Part shown: positions 32,301-43,442 of the stretch, one piece after another
Layout of the letters: the number at the start of each line of letters is the position of its first letter
How positions within the stretch are numbered: the first letter of the stretch is position 1
Origin: Cytidiella melzeri
Taxonomy: Eukaryota; Basidiomycota; Agaricomycetes; Polyporales; Irpicaceae
Assembly (NCBI GenBank): GCA_022592445.1
Contig: JABYQR010000308.1
Coordinates: forward strand, 1 to 53,390
Length of the DNA: 53,390 nucleotides
Direction: 5' to 3'
Position numbers and translations under genes: made by a program
The notes under the pieces: generated by a model
Told to the model about the DNA's origin: nothing
Seen by the model: the letters and a program-made list of their open reading frames with translations, nothing else
Databases searched by the model: none

Positions 32301-33280
32301 ACTGAGGCAATGTATCGCATTAGCTCGTATTGCATGGTATTCGTGTCTTGGCTAAAAAGTTCACCAATTAACCGGAGTATCGCGAGCCACGAGAAAGCAC
32401 CTACAACTCGTCCACAAGAATATGCTGACACCACAGAGTAACATCCTTGTTGTTCTTGAACAGTCTTACGCCATAGACAAGCAGGTCATCGAAGTCGAGG
32501 CTGTTGCTATCATGGAGAAACTGCTGATATCTACTATATATCCTCGCAGCAACTTCATCGGGGACGTTCAAGGCGTTGACGGCGTCGAAAAAGTTGTCGT
32601 CAATATCGCTTTCCTCATCTTTCATAGCTCTTGCTTGCCCCTTTGAGCTACCGGCGTTAGACGTAGACGCAAGGCACTTATCCAAAAGGTCTTTTGGAGC
32701 AAGCCCGTTGGCCTTCGCTTTCGATATCTTCGATTGCACTGCGCTTTCCGCTACTGCGACACCTCGAGCAGCAAGAGCCTTCTTATATGGCTTCAAGCAC
32801 TTAGCAATGATCTTCTTACTGCAAGAGTGTCAGCCATTGCATGCCGACTTGAACCTACGGGCGTACCTCTCGTCGGCGTCGCATACAGTGAAATTCCCCT
32901 CCACTCCAATCAGTGAAGCATGCTTCCTCAAAAAACGAGCACACAAAGAATGAAAAGTACCAAGTTTAATAAGGGACACTACTTCTTTGCCTAAAGCCTT
33001 CGTCAATCGTTCGCGCATCTCGTTGGCAGCCTTGTTGGTGAACGTGACTGCGCAGATTGAAGCGGGTGGAATCCCGTGCACTGCGATAAAGTGGACAATC
33101 CGAGAGGTGAGTACTCGCGTCTTGCCGCTTCCAGGACCTGCTAGTATTTGCAGCGGTGTGATAGGAGGATGCATCACAGCTACAGAGGGACAGAATGAGC
33201 ATATATGCGAGACATTTAGCGGACGACATGCGCTCACCCCGAGTTTGAGCCTCGTTGAGCCCACGCAAATGTAACAGCAT
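29326..33280 (-). CDS. Srs2/UvrD-family ATP-dependent DNA helicase
   Basis: A 3'-5' superfamily 1 helicase that dismantles Rad51 filaments and guards against unwanted recombination (known for Srs2); nuclear. Start MLLHLRGLNEAQTR at 33280. Motifs, joined across short introns: Q-motif LNEAQTR; Walker A LAGPGSGKTRVL; Ia TFTNKAANEM; Ib LGTFHSLCARFL; II VDEFQDTN (intron within); III VVGDPDQSIYGWRSAEV; IV LLEQNYRSTGSIL; then YNALSRVFESALQ, GGHRFFERLEVKDLLAYL; V STCHAAKGLEWPVVFVPAVESGIFP; VI EEERRLLYVACTRAQ. The C-terminal tail is unstructured with FVSARSAVY- and KKFKSP-type elements, ending at 29326. At least a dozen introns of 45-65 nt. All motifs are present and no break was found. Confidence 0.85.
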
Positions 33281-33492
33281 CTTGTCTTTGGAGACAATGC
33301 CTGAACCGCCGCTTAAAGGTACTGGCGAGACGAGGAGCAAGTACAGGAATTTTTGAGATGCTGACAGTGAACAGTGCTGAGTGAACGCTCAGACGGGCGC
33401 CACCGCATGTTGTAGGAACGCATAAACGTGACCGCGACGCGACGCGTCTTCATTCTCACGCTTCTGTTTCAAAGATACTATCATTCATGCGG
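33281..33492. promoter_or_regulatory. Upstream region of the helicase gene
   Basis: Contains no gene; two GACGCGAC-like words (GCGACGCGACGCG) near 33432-33446 are reminiscent of MluI cell-cycle box sites, an inference only. Confidence 0.25.
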
Positions 33493-34330
33493 TGTTCGTA
33501 AAAACCCGGCGCTCAGCACATTGCGCTGAGAGCTCCCGCCTAAATCTGTCAAAAAGTACATAGAATTATACCTGTGCATCTTGGTAGTATGCTGTATTAA
33601 ATTCACGCTTTTTGTAGAGGAACAGCGAGCTGCGGCAGGATGCCGACGAGGGGTAGGAGAGAGAAGGGGTGTTCGTAAAAACGTCACGGTTGGTCACACC
33701 GGCATGAGGTCGGCATATTGTCACTCCAACACGACTTACCATATGTAGTATCACCATCAGCAGCGAGAGCAGTGTTCGTAAAAAGTGTGTTTGGGTAGAT
33801 TACCATGTGTATTACAAGGAGGTGCTACTGTATTCAATTATATACAAGAATACTGAACACTTCGACGTGAATCAAGAAAGAAGGGGCCGCAAAGCAGTGG
33901 CTAGAAGTTGCGGCAAGCAGGTACCAGACGCAAAACGCAAACGCGATGTTGCGACGAGGCTGCGATACGCCTCTTAGCGGAGTTCAAACTGCGCTCGGTC
34001 TCAAAGTCACGCATGTCTCGATATTGTTCGTAAAAACTACTCTACACATGTACACAGAGCAATCGGGCTGCTGGAGCAGCTTTCATTGCAATATTTGTCA
34101 CTTTGCTTCCGCAAGACGGTCATAAAATATGCAGTACATCAGTCAGAATCTCTATCCATCAATTTGAGTAAAGTACAGAAACTCACTGCTTTGTCTCTGC
34201 CGACTTCATCCCTCGCATTTATACTACTTTTCTTACACCAAAATAATGCTATAGTCGTCCTTTATTGCTCACAGTATACTTAGAATATTCGGACGTGCGC
34301 AAGTATCGAAAGTACTAGTGTTCGTAAAAA
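33493..34330 (+). repeat. Five dispersed copies of TGTTCGTAAAAA
   Basis: Exact 12-mers at 33493-33504, 33670-33681, 33773-33784, 34025-34036 and 34319-34330, all in the same orientation. Spacing is 177, 103, 252 and 294 bp. The sequence between copies is unrelated by eye and has no gene. Confidence 0.8.
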
Positions 34331-35791
34331 CAGGCGTTTACAAACACTGCATCAACGATAGTACATGATTAGCATTATTACTTACGATCGTAAGCCAACC
34401 ATGACTGTAGGTTGTTTCCCACATGTCGCTCACTCAAAGCTCAAGGATGGAAGGCAAAAGCATGCATGCCATTCGCTGTATCAACTACTAGTTTCTATCT
34501 TTTATTTTGTGTTTTCTCTATTTGTGGCTCTACCATGTTGATCCCCATCCTGCTGTGTGCGGCGAGGTAAGTCTCCAGGCTTTGTTGACTGTGGAGAATA
34601 GGACAAGCAGAGTCCGAAGAGATGGTGAGGATGACAGAGACAGCATCGTAGAAGTAGACTGAGTGATGCTACACAGCCGAATGAGACAGGGCGTAGAATG
34701 AGCCATTGGCATGAATTCTTCGCTGCTGCTATCCGTGACCTGTTTCAGCTCCTTCATGTCTGCTGTTTGTGATGTTGCCTTCCCAAGAGCTGGCTTTTAA
34801 GACCGACTATTGTCAAGGGACAAGTTGTCAAGTCAGAACCCCTTGGTGCAGCTACACACAAGGTTGAATGATGGTCTAGGCCGCGTGGTGTTCGAATATA
34901 CTGAGACTCAGTTGAGACTCTGCACTGATTGCACGCTTAGCGCCAGTAGTTACCGTATATAACACTTACTCTGATCAATGCATGACTACCACTTTTGATC
35001 CCCATCTCTTTGTCTGACCACCACCTTCATCTAAGGCTCAGTGTTGTGCACCACTGCTCATACCTTTCTAATACGCGGTTGCTGTCAAGCACAGTGGCAG
35101 ACAGATAATGGTTCGATAGAAGGAATATTGATATGAAGTGGATAGACTGAGGTTCTAGCCCCCATGTCTAGCGGCTATTTATACATGTTGTTCTAACTAC
35201 TTTTGGACCAGTCCGAAGTAGTGGTAGCAAATCGAAGGAATAGAAAGGAAGAACAATAGATGCTTTGGAAGGCCAATGGGAGAAAAGACTGTCAAGGTGC
35301 GGAAATAAGGGACAATAGAAAGGTGAGGCATGAGGCAAAGATCAATAGAGAAGGGGTTGAACCCAAAACAGGGGATAGAAGGGGTTGGACCCAATGGAAT
35401 GGTAACAGAGGTGTGGAAAGGCTGAGGGTTGAACCAAGGCAATGGTAACCAATCAGAGTTAGATCTGAGGTTTGAATGGACACAGGGAGACAATCAATGA
35501 CATAATAGTTCGTGTTGAACGGAGGCAGTGTGGATCAGGGAATGATGGGGGGAAGGACGAGTGGATCGTCAAGGCAAGTGTAGAAAGGATAACTAGTTAT
35601 CAGGATAATCAAAGAAGTGAAGAAAAATAATAGGGTGTGAAAACTGTTTGTAACACTGGCGGTGCAAGAGACTGCGACAAAGACCGAGAGAGTCTGTGTG
35701 ACTGAACCAGACGAGGTGTCGATTGAGCCACCAGACTGAACTCTTCGCTGCTACTGCCCATGACCTGTGCGACCTTCAAATATGCCGGCTG
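34331..35791. other. Repeat-derived region without an intact gene
   Basis: Open frames here are short. Minus-strand pieces near 34757 and 35797 share SSSEEF...STP words with a third copy near 36668 (see separate entry). I see no intact gene. Confidence 0.4.
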
Positions 35792-36690
35792 TGTCATGGA
35801 TGGCCCGACTAGCCCTTATTTTTCACAATTTACCTCTTGTTTTTATCTGTAAAACTCCGAGCTGCAACGTAGTTGCAACCTTCTCTGCACAAACTCCTTT
35901 GCACGTCTATTAAGCACCCGTATCACGTGGCTTAGACGCTCCACATGGTCACATTACTTGATACTACGTCACACTGGCATGTGACTTAGCTTAAGTAAGA
36001 CCACATGGCTACAACCACATGGCTCAGCCCATAGCTAGGGTTTGATGTCATCAATGACGTCCACATGGACTCCTTTTGTTCTTTCCTTATTGTTCTCTTT
36101 ATGGAAGGATGTTCTCACAGGTGTGGGAATGGAATACAATAGTTGGTCTCCTTTTAGATAGATTCTCTCATGGGTAGAGTTCTTGGCAAGGTGTAGACAA
36201 TAGCTATTGTTCTCCTCTAGGTAGTTCTTTTGTTCTTCATTCACATGGCTTCTTGCCAAGCCTGCCCTCAACATGGTCTGTGCGCAGGTCCCTGAAGTCT
36301 ATATATACTGCTACATGTACGCTCCTAGCCCCCCATCTCGACCTCTTGGTCTTTACTGGGCTAGATACCTGTATAAGGTTTATAGTTGGTAAGAGCATTG
36401 TGCTATACGCCTGCCACCACCTCGTCGTCGTCTTCCACTCCGTGTCCCTAGTTGCTACGTCAAGCTCCGTCTTTGTGACAGGCTGAGATGTTGTTGTTCC
36501 AATAATTGGTAGTGCAGGTGAAGCAGAGCGGGATGGTGTGCTGTGTGGCTGAACCAGACGAGGCGTTGAAAAAGCCATTGGACTGAACTCTTTGCTTCTA
36601 CTGCCCATGACCTGTTTTGTCTTCTTCAAGTCTGCCGGTTGCAATGTTGCCATCTCAAGAGTGGGCAATGCAAGAAAGACCTAGAGAGCT
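34590..36690 (-). repeat. Three diverged copies of a ~150-bp unit
   Basis: Units at about 34600-34770, 35650-35791 and 36490-36640 share TGAACCAGACGAGG, GAACTCTTCGCTGCTACTG and CCATGACCTGT words. They read on the minus strand as VMGSSSEEFSPMA-STPRLVQ. The third is separated from the second by LTR copy C. The origin is unknown; they may be pieces of a repeated gene. Confidence 0.5.
35792..36480 (+). mobile_element. Solo LTR copy C, 689 bp
   Basis: Starts TGTCATGGATGG, ends TTTGTGACA, and is flanked by a perfect GGCTG duplication (35787-35791 and 36481-36485). It is 69 bp shorter than copies B and D. The loss lies between the two TTGGTCTTTACTGGGCTAG repeats, leaving one. No internal retrotransposon sequence lies next to it. 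Confidence 0.88.
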
Positions 36691-36699
36691 TGTGCAGCT

Positions 36700-37477
36700 G
36701 AATGAGACAAGGTGTCAAAGAAGCCATCAGCTTCACATTGCATTATTGCACAATGTTGTATTCCCACCCACAGTTTACATTACAAGATAATCTTGTTGCC
36801 AGTAGCTTGTATTGCAGTACCTTGTCAATGTTCACCGCATACATGCTTCATTGGTATACACTAGTTGTAGCATTGCAGTGTGCGGCATCATGGGAGATAT
36901 ATTGATAGAATATCATAGTTAAAGTACAAGTAGAAGCAAGCTAGTTAATGGTACATAAGTCCCGAAAACAACACCACAACCACTAGAGGGAATGACACAT
37001 CTGATACTGACAAGATCCATTCTGCGTCATGATCAAGGCCCACCTTTCTTGAATATTAGTGTACATCTTGTACAAGAAAGCTCCAATGGACTAGACTATA
37101 TGCATGTGAGAAGATAGTGTAATGATGTGTTCCAAGTTGCAAACCTTGCACATATGCTCGATGTGGAATACCAAAGTTGAAATCCCACCATTACGAGGGT
37201 ACGGTGCTCACGCTGTGTTGTGCAACAACAGGTGAGTCATGGTACAAATGAAGATTGAATATCAAATGCAACTTACGTATATAGACCTCAGACTATTGCA
37301 AATGAATAGCAGGGGGACGTATGATAACCACAGAGTTCAGTGAATTATTGGGCCTGTCTGACTAGGTTTCAAACCCATTGAGAGACAATGAACCTGACTT
37401 GGTGAGCACCTCTGCTGAGTCCTGACGGAACCAATTGCTCGCAACCCTGAGACGTAGACATAATTTATGGGGGTCAG
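36700..37477. other. No gene recognised
   Basis: A/T-rich sequence with short open frames only. Confidence 0.35.
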
Positions 37478-38146
37478 TGTAACAGTAAGGGTTACACTCA
37501 CCAGATAGTTGATAAACTTGAGGGGGAGATAGTGAGATAGAGAGTAGAGTGTGGGTGAGAATGTGTACTGGGGAGTACAAAGTAGTCCTTGATCAGCAGA
37601 GTGGATAAGACTGAGGGGATATGCCCTCAGGAGTGCCTCTATATATACATGAAAGGGAGGACCCCAGGTACTACCCTAAGACCCCTAATACCTACATGAG
37701 TAAGCGAAGTAATCTACCTTACTAAGCATGCCCTATGCCCTAGTGGTGCCACTTCAATAATCAACCAATAGCAATTGTCCCCATGACCTGACCCCATGAC
37801 CCAGCTCCAAGGCTAGACTTGTTCTAGCTTGCTCTAAGACAAGGCTAGAATTTTCCAGAAGGTTCTAAGAACTATGACATCATCTAATGGAATGTTTTTT
37901 ACTATGACATCATAGTTCCAGCATGTTCCACAAGGTTCCAGAGAGTTCCATCATGTGATACACAGATAAGGAAAGGAGCGCATCAGCGCATCAGAGACAG
38001 GAGGCGCATCAGCGCATCAATTGATAGGAACTGAGAATAAGCACCGGAATAAGTGCCAGATAAGCGCCTGATAAGCGCTTATATATTCCCAATGATACCG
38101 TTGCCTGGTAAGGCAAGTCTTGTAGAAACATTGAAAATCTGTGACA
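37478..38146. mobile_element. Solo LTR of a second family, 669 bp
   Basis: Starts TGTAACAG and ends CTGTGACA (7 of 8 inverse complementary). It is flanked by a perfect GTCAG duplication (37473-37477 and 38147-38151). It contains TATA-like boxes (CTATATATACATG near 37640; CTTATATATTCCC near 38080) and a short tandem GCGCATCAGCGCATCA doubled at ~37980-38020. No pol sequence. Confidence 0.75.
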
Positions 38147-38151
38147 GTCAG

Positions 38152-39507
38152 CAACGTAATACTAGGACAAAAGTGGCGCATATACTCACCTAGAAGGCCC
38201 TAGTAGCTCTCTGGGGTCCAGACGTAAGCACTCAGTTCTAGCAACTGTCAGGCTCAGAGGCATTGGTGTTGTGTTGGACAAGGAGAAGAGGGAGGAAGAT
38301 GAGGGGTCAAAGAAAGAAAGGGGGAAGCACTGTGTTGGACAACAAGAAGATGGAGATAGATGAGGAAAGAGTGGTCTGAAAAACAAAGGGGAACTCAGAA
38401 TGGGTGTCAGGTGAAGATTAAGTAACAAAGTGTCGTGCGGTGTGTGGAGTTATAACTATATATTACAAACTAATAGTATTACTATCACGATCGCCGCTAG
38501 TGGCAGCAATTCTTCGTCCCTTTATGGTAATACGCGTATTTCAAACATTCTTCACGTGACAAGTGACGCTGCTGATTCTGCTCTCTTGCTGGTCTAATCT
38601 TGTTCTTCATTCTCCCTTGGACGCATGCGCACCTTGCGTCGCTCACGCCGGCACAGAAGGCATACATCAAAGATTAAAGATGTGCTGTGCAAGGGTGAGC
38701 TCCACCAGTCTTTTGCTAACTCGAGCAAGGCAACGCAGAACAAAGAGATGAACTTTGGATGGCAATGCGGATGGTGCACGTATGGTTGTGCGTTGGTGCG
38801 GGGTTTTTTAACGGGGCGACATTGAGTGGTTTGGCCTAGTACGTCTTTGTTTCTATCATGTAGTGCGGCAGCTCAATCTTCATAGGTTCTGCTTCTTAAT
38901 CATTGCGTCACTCGGATATACGTTCGCCGTTTTCTTCGTCTGTACGTACCATTGCTTTTTCCTTGAAAGCCTATCTGTAACAACTTTCGTCGATCTTGGT
39001 CAGTATCCACTGCCTCCTTTTATCACTCTAACAAGTACCATAAACACGTTCTCACATTCTCCTCTTCGTTCTCGAGAGTACCGCCAGCTTGGTTGTCTTC
39101 TTTGCCCCAGCCCCACACCCGATACGCCTTGCTCTCATCAAGCGCTTTGTAGACATACACTTGTTAAGCAGTCCATGTCATTGCCGTACCGAGCCTTCCA
39201 GTGCTTTACTGTCTCACGCGCCCCCGACCGACGGAAGCTGTCTCAGTCGCATAGACAATGGTTCGGTAGTCGCATTACTCTGCGACACTGTGACTTTTAC
39301 TGTGTAAGCTGTCCATTCTCAAATGGGATCTTTCAAGAATCGCCGCTGTTTGTTCCTTGCCAATTTTGCTCCAGCTTCCTTTGTTGCCACCGGCACACAA
39401 GCACACCGTATTGCACATGGTTTCGCCGCTGTTCAACAGTAATATAAACCCTACTCGTCTTTTTTATACCTTTGCTCACTGTACCACTGACAGCTCGCCC
39501 CTGCACC
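38152..39507. other. Region upstream of the transporter remnant
   Basis: A 194-residue pyrimidine-rich open frame (38863-39447, +) has no recognisable motif and an unusual Cys/Ser/His composition. I regard it as chance. No other gene was seen. Confidence 0.35.
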
Positions 39508-40003
39508 ATGTCCGAGAATCAATCCCAGTCGACCGTCTGCAAACAGACTCACTTTGTCGACGGCCAGCCTCCACTCCACACGCTCTCATTCGCCCCCAGC
39601 ACAGACATCACTGGCAAACGTCAAAGAGACCTCCAGATTGCATGGAGCAAGATGGACTGCACTCTACTACCCGTCGTCACTGTCATTTTCTTTCTGTTGT
39701 TTTAGGTACGCAGCGTCATTCTTGCAAGCGAATAATCGGTACTTATACTCTTACAGGACAAGGGCAACATTGGTAACGCGCGTATTGAGGCTGGCTCAGA
39801 GGACGCACTGGGGATGTCGGACTACCAGGTTTGCATGTCGGTCGAGCTGCCTTCCAACCTGTGGCTCAGGCGTGTCGGCTCAAACGTCCTTTTACCAGCA
39901 ATGTCGACTCTGGGGAATCGCTGCAGTTCTTCAAGGACTGGTGGCTACTTACAGCGAATTGATCGCTTGTCGATTCTTCATTGGTTTGTTCAAAGGTATG
40001 TGA
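39508..40003 (+). pseudogene. MFS transporter N-terminal fragment (allantoate-permease type)
   Basis: N-terminal quarter of a major facilitator of the anion:cation symporter group. The start MSENQSQSTVCK is followed by RDLQIAWSKMDCTLLPVVTVIFFLLF. A TAG then stands where the family has Leu (39703-39705), directly before an intron (39706-39756). Next come DKGNIGNARIEAG and LGMSDYQ. A loop-helix of about nine residues is missing before ELPSNLWLRRVGSNVLLPAM. A one-base loss near 39913 shifts into WGIAAVLQGLVATYSELIACRFFIGLFKG. Everything after helix ~4 is absent and replaced by aminotransferase sequence. Three separate lesions make it a relic. Confidence 0.7.
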
Positions 40004-40021
40004 TACGCTACCCATACACAG

Positions 40022-40918
40022 AACTGAAGACAATGGCGCCTAGGCGGCTTAATCCCAGGAATTACGCTCTATCTATCTATCCTGAAAATGAAGCCGAGTT
40101 TGGACAGTCTGTTTCTTCTGCTGAGTACATCAACGACGTCAATGACAATTCCGTTGTCATTGTGGATGGACTGACCAAGGTAGATCCTTCATCCATAACA
40201 ATACATTTGACGTCGGCTGACAGGCAATGCATAGAACTGGCGTCTTCCTGGCTTCCGTGTCTGCTGGGTGCTCGGACCAAAAAACTTGATTACCGCTCTG
40301 TCACAATCTGGATCCTTCCTCAACGGTGGCGCTAACCATCTGTGAGTTGTCTCTCCTTCCTTTTATCAGGCCAACAGCTCATTTGGGATGATTAGCCTGC
40401 AACTCGCGGCGATATCGTTGCTGGAGCCCGAGCACGTTCACGCCGAGAAGGTTGCGCTGCAGAAGCACTTCAAGCACAAGTGTGACCACGTTCTCAAACG
40501 TCTCGCTCGTCTCGGCTTGAAGGTGTCTGTACCCCTGCAGGCGACCTTCTACATTTGGCTCAACCTCGAGCACCTGCCCGCTCCCTTGAACAATGGTGTC
40601 GTGAGTACAGGAGCTTTCCACCCCCTCTCTCGCGACACTGATCTTTACTTCCTTGCAGACCTTTTTCGAGGAGCTACTGAAGGAGAAGTGTATTGGTGTC
40701 CCTGGAATCTTCTTTGACATCAACCCATCGCACCGCCGCGACCTGTTCTCCTTGCCCTGCCACCACTTTATCCATCTCTCGTTCGGTCCACCCATCGAGG
40801 CACTTGATATGGGTGTCGACGCCATCGCGCGCGTGCTCAAGAGAGCCAAGAAGGAAGGCATGCACGCGTTTGGACACAGCTACAAGAAGAGCCTGGATGG
40901 ATCTGGCGACCACGTCTG
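40022..40918 (+). pseudogene. Class I/II aminotransferase, C-terminal half only
   Basis: PLP-dependent aminotransferase piece. Exons read YPENEAEFGQSVSSAEYI...VVIVDGLTK, then NWRLPGFRVCWVLGPKNLITAL, GSFLNGGANHL, LQLAAISLLEPEHV, and FYIWLNLEHLPAPLNNG. After a short intron come TFFEELLKEKC...GIFFDINPSHRR and HFIHLSFGPPIEALDMGV, ending DGSGDHV at 40918. The Lys of GLTK is the expected cofactor lysine and R of PGFR the expected phosphate contact. The whole N-terminal domain with substrate and first cofactor contacts is missing; its place is taken by the MFS fragment. The retained half has no stop if spliced as I read it. Confidence 0.65.
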
Positions 40919-41438
40919 AGTGTGAGTCTTGTTTGGACGGATGAACTAGCGAATGGCCAATCTCGGATTTTTTGGAAAGCGGAAAGAACATTCTGACGTT
41001 ACAAATCACAAGACAAGGAGAATCACACCTGCAGAAGTGACTCGCGCTAGACAGGTGCTGAATTGATTTCTTTCGCACGGGGTTATTTATGCATTGTAGC
41101 CTAAGTGTAGCTTTGTTAGCACGCTAAGCACAGTTCCGTCCCTCAATCCACTCACATTTGATTTTCAATACTTTGCCACACAGGGGGTTCCTGATGAAAA
41201 GAGATGTGAGTAAGCTGGTAAGCAACTATGGTGGGCGGCGACAAACTTAGTTGGGTTGTCTCCGGGTTTGGTGCCGCTGTGAGATGACAATACACAGGGT
41301 CAATAAAAGATCCTCATTGAAATATGATCTTTTAGAGCTACTCGCGGGACAGAATTGAAGAAGGTCAACAACACAGCAACGCGGCCTACCGCTGATTTGC
41401 CCTTGTACTTGCAAGAACCCATTTTATCAAAGCCAGTG
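40919..41438. other. No gene recognised
   Basis: 3' flank of the aminotransferase remnant up to LTR copy D. Confidence 0.35.
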
Positions 41439-42196
41439 TGTCATGGATGGCCTGACTAGCCCTTAATTTTCGCAATTTACCTCTTGTTGTTATCTGTAAA
41501 ACTCCGGGCTGTAGCTCAGTTGCAGTCTTCTCTGCATAAACTCCCTTTTCACGTCTATTAAGCGCCCGTATCACGTGGCTTAGATGCTCCACACGGTCAC
41601 ATTACTTGCTACTACGTCACACTGGCATGTGACTTAGCTTAAGTAAGACCACATGGCTACAAGCACATGGCTCAGCCTATAGCTAGGGTTTGATGTCATA
41701 GATACTGTCCACATGGGCTCCTTATTGTTCTTTCCTTATTGTTCTCTTTATGGAAGGATGTTCTCACAGGTGTGGGAACGGAATACAATAGTTGGTCTCC
41801 TTTTAGATAGATTCTCTCACGGGTAGAGTTCTTGGCAAGGTCTAGACAATAGCTATTGTTCTCCTTTAGGTAGTTCTTTTGTTCTTCGTTCCCATGGCTT
41901 CTTGCAAAGCCTGCCCTCAACATGGTCTGTGCGCAGGTCCCTGAAGTCTATATAAGCAGCTACATGTACGCTCCTAGCCCCCATCTCGACCTCTTGGTCT
42001 TTACTGGGCTAGGTAAGCAAGCCCCTCCTGTACTACATAGCTAGTAGTACCCAATACTAACTTGGTCTTTACTGGGCTAGCTTTCTGAACAAGTTTGATA
42101 GCTGGTGAACGCATTGTGCTTCACGCCTGCAACCACCTCCTCGTCGTCATCCACATCGTGTCCCTGTTTGTCATGTCGAGCCCTGTCTCCGTGTCA
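41439..42196 (+). mobile_element. Solo LTR copy D, 758 bp (reference copy)
   Basis: Starts TGTCATGGATGG, ends CCGTGTCA, with a perfect CAGTG duplication on both sides (41434-41438 and 42197-42201). It shows the uninterrupted CTACTACGTCACACTGG site that is broken in copy B. TATA box at about 41950 (CTATATAAGCAGC). Two TTGGTCTTTACTGGGCTAG repeats. Confidence 0.9.
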
Positions 42197-43056
42197 CAGT
42201 GGTTCTCTCAGTGCGTACTGGGAACATCGCCAAGGAGCGCCGCCGAAAATACTGATCATAAAACATATTCACCAGTACCGTGGTGTTCTTGCCTGTAAAA
42301 AGAAATATCTCATAACGGGAGGGCAGTCGAAAGACCAGCGAGACCCAGCAAAGCAAACAGGAAAGGCGTGAAGAGTAACATAGCAAGGAGGAAGGGTTCA
42401 ACTGAGGAGGGCACCTGGCCGACGCACTGCGGTGAAGGGGGAAATCAACAACGGAGAACCTGCTCATGGAAAGCTGGGCTTGTTACTCACTTGCTTCAGA
42501 GACCGCCATGCATCATCAACAATGATTCGAGTCAGGACAAATCACCTATTGGCAGTCCAACGGTTCAAATCAGAGACAACAGCAACAGAGATGGATGCTG
42601 AATCATTTCGCATTCGACTGACTTGAGACCTGAGAACAACAGGCCACTTCAAGCTTTGCCTTCTCAACCTCTTCCTCAAAAGCTCTCGCGTCGGCGCTCT
42701 TGCCTGAGCGTATCGCAGTCTCAAAATCGCTCTTCCGTACATTCAGAGCTGCCATCTGACGAGGATCAGAATGTCCCGTGAAGATCACTCCTGTCTCACT
42801 CTCATTGTTTGCCGGCCTTGCCGCTTCCTCTTGAAATGTTTTGTTTGCAGGTAATTGCCTTTTATATACGAAACATTTCTACTACCTACCGCTAACGCAA
42901 TAGTATTACCTTTTGTTTGCTAGTAGCTCGTTATAATGTGTTTGCCAGATTCGAGGTTGTGGTTGCAGTGTGGTGGTTGTTGTGAAATGAGTTAAGCAGT
43001 GAGTAGCAATGATGTTAGTTGTTGTTGAGATTGTTGTCGTTGTTGTCGTTGAATGT
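42197..43056. other. Intergenic, one possible exon on the minus strand
   Basis: A minus-strand frame at about 42840-42605 reads QEEAARPANNESETGVIFTGH, then QMAALNVRKSDFETAIR and FEEEVEKAKLEVACCS. It is charged and coiled-coil-like and has the composition of a real exon. It may be a fragment of a larger gene. Function unknown. The rest shows nothing recognisable. Confidence 0.25.
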
Positions 43057-43442
43057 TGTCATGAACATGCACACTTTTTCCTTTTCTTTTCCTTTATCTT
43101 ATGTTATCAATGGCACATGGCTCCTGCATGTGATCAAGTACATGTGACAGACTGGTCACATGATCATAGAAGGTGCTGGAACATTGTGGAACATTGTAGA
43201 ACATTGCACCATAGCACACCACACATCCCCACGGCAGTGTTAGGAGTACAGACCCAGTACCAGGGGTCCTTGTCTGAGATGTATATAAACCCACTCTGTA
43301 GCTCCCTAAAGACCTCAGATTCTACCTCCTGGTCTTTAGGTGACTTCCACCTTGTACTAGGTCCATTGCTGTACTAATATAACCTGGTCTTTAGCTCATT
43401 GTTAGCTGCTTCCTCGTTGTCGTTTCTCCTTCATCATTAACA
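43057..43442 (+). mobile_element. LTR-like block related to the A-D family
   Basis: Shares the order TATA box (GATGTATATAAACC), CTCCTGGTCTTTA, CTTGTACTA and ACCTGGTCTTTAG with the U5 side of LTRs A-D, but is diverged. No target duplication was found. The ends are approximate, and its right edge meets the inverted repeat at 43438. Confidence 0.45.

Noticed and set aside
38863..39447. 194-residue plus-strand ORF
   Set aside because: Pyrimidine-rich upstream sequence, no motif, odd Cys/His/Ser content; the recognisable coding sequence begins later.
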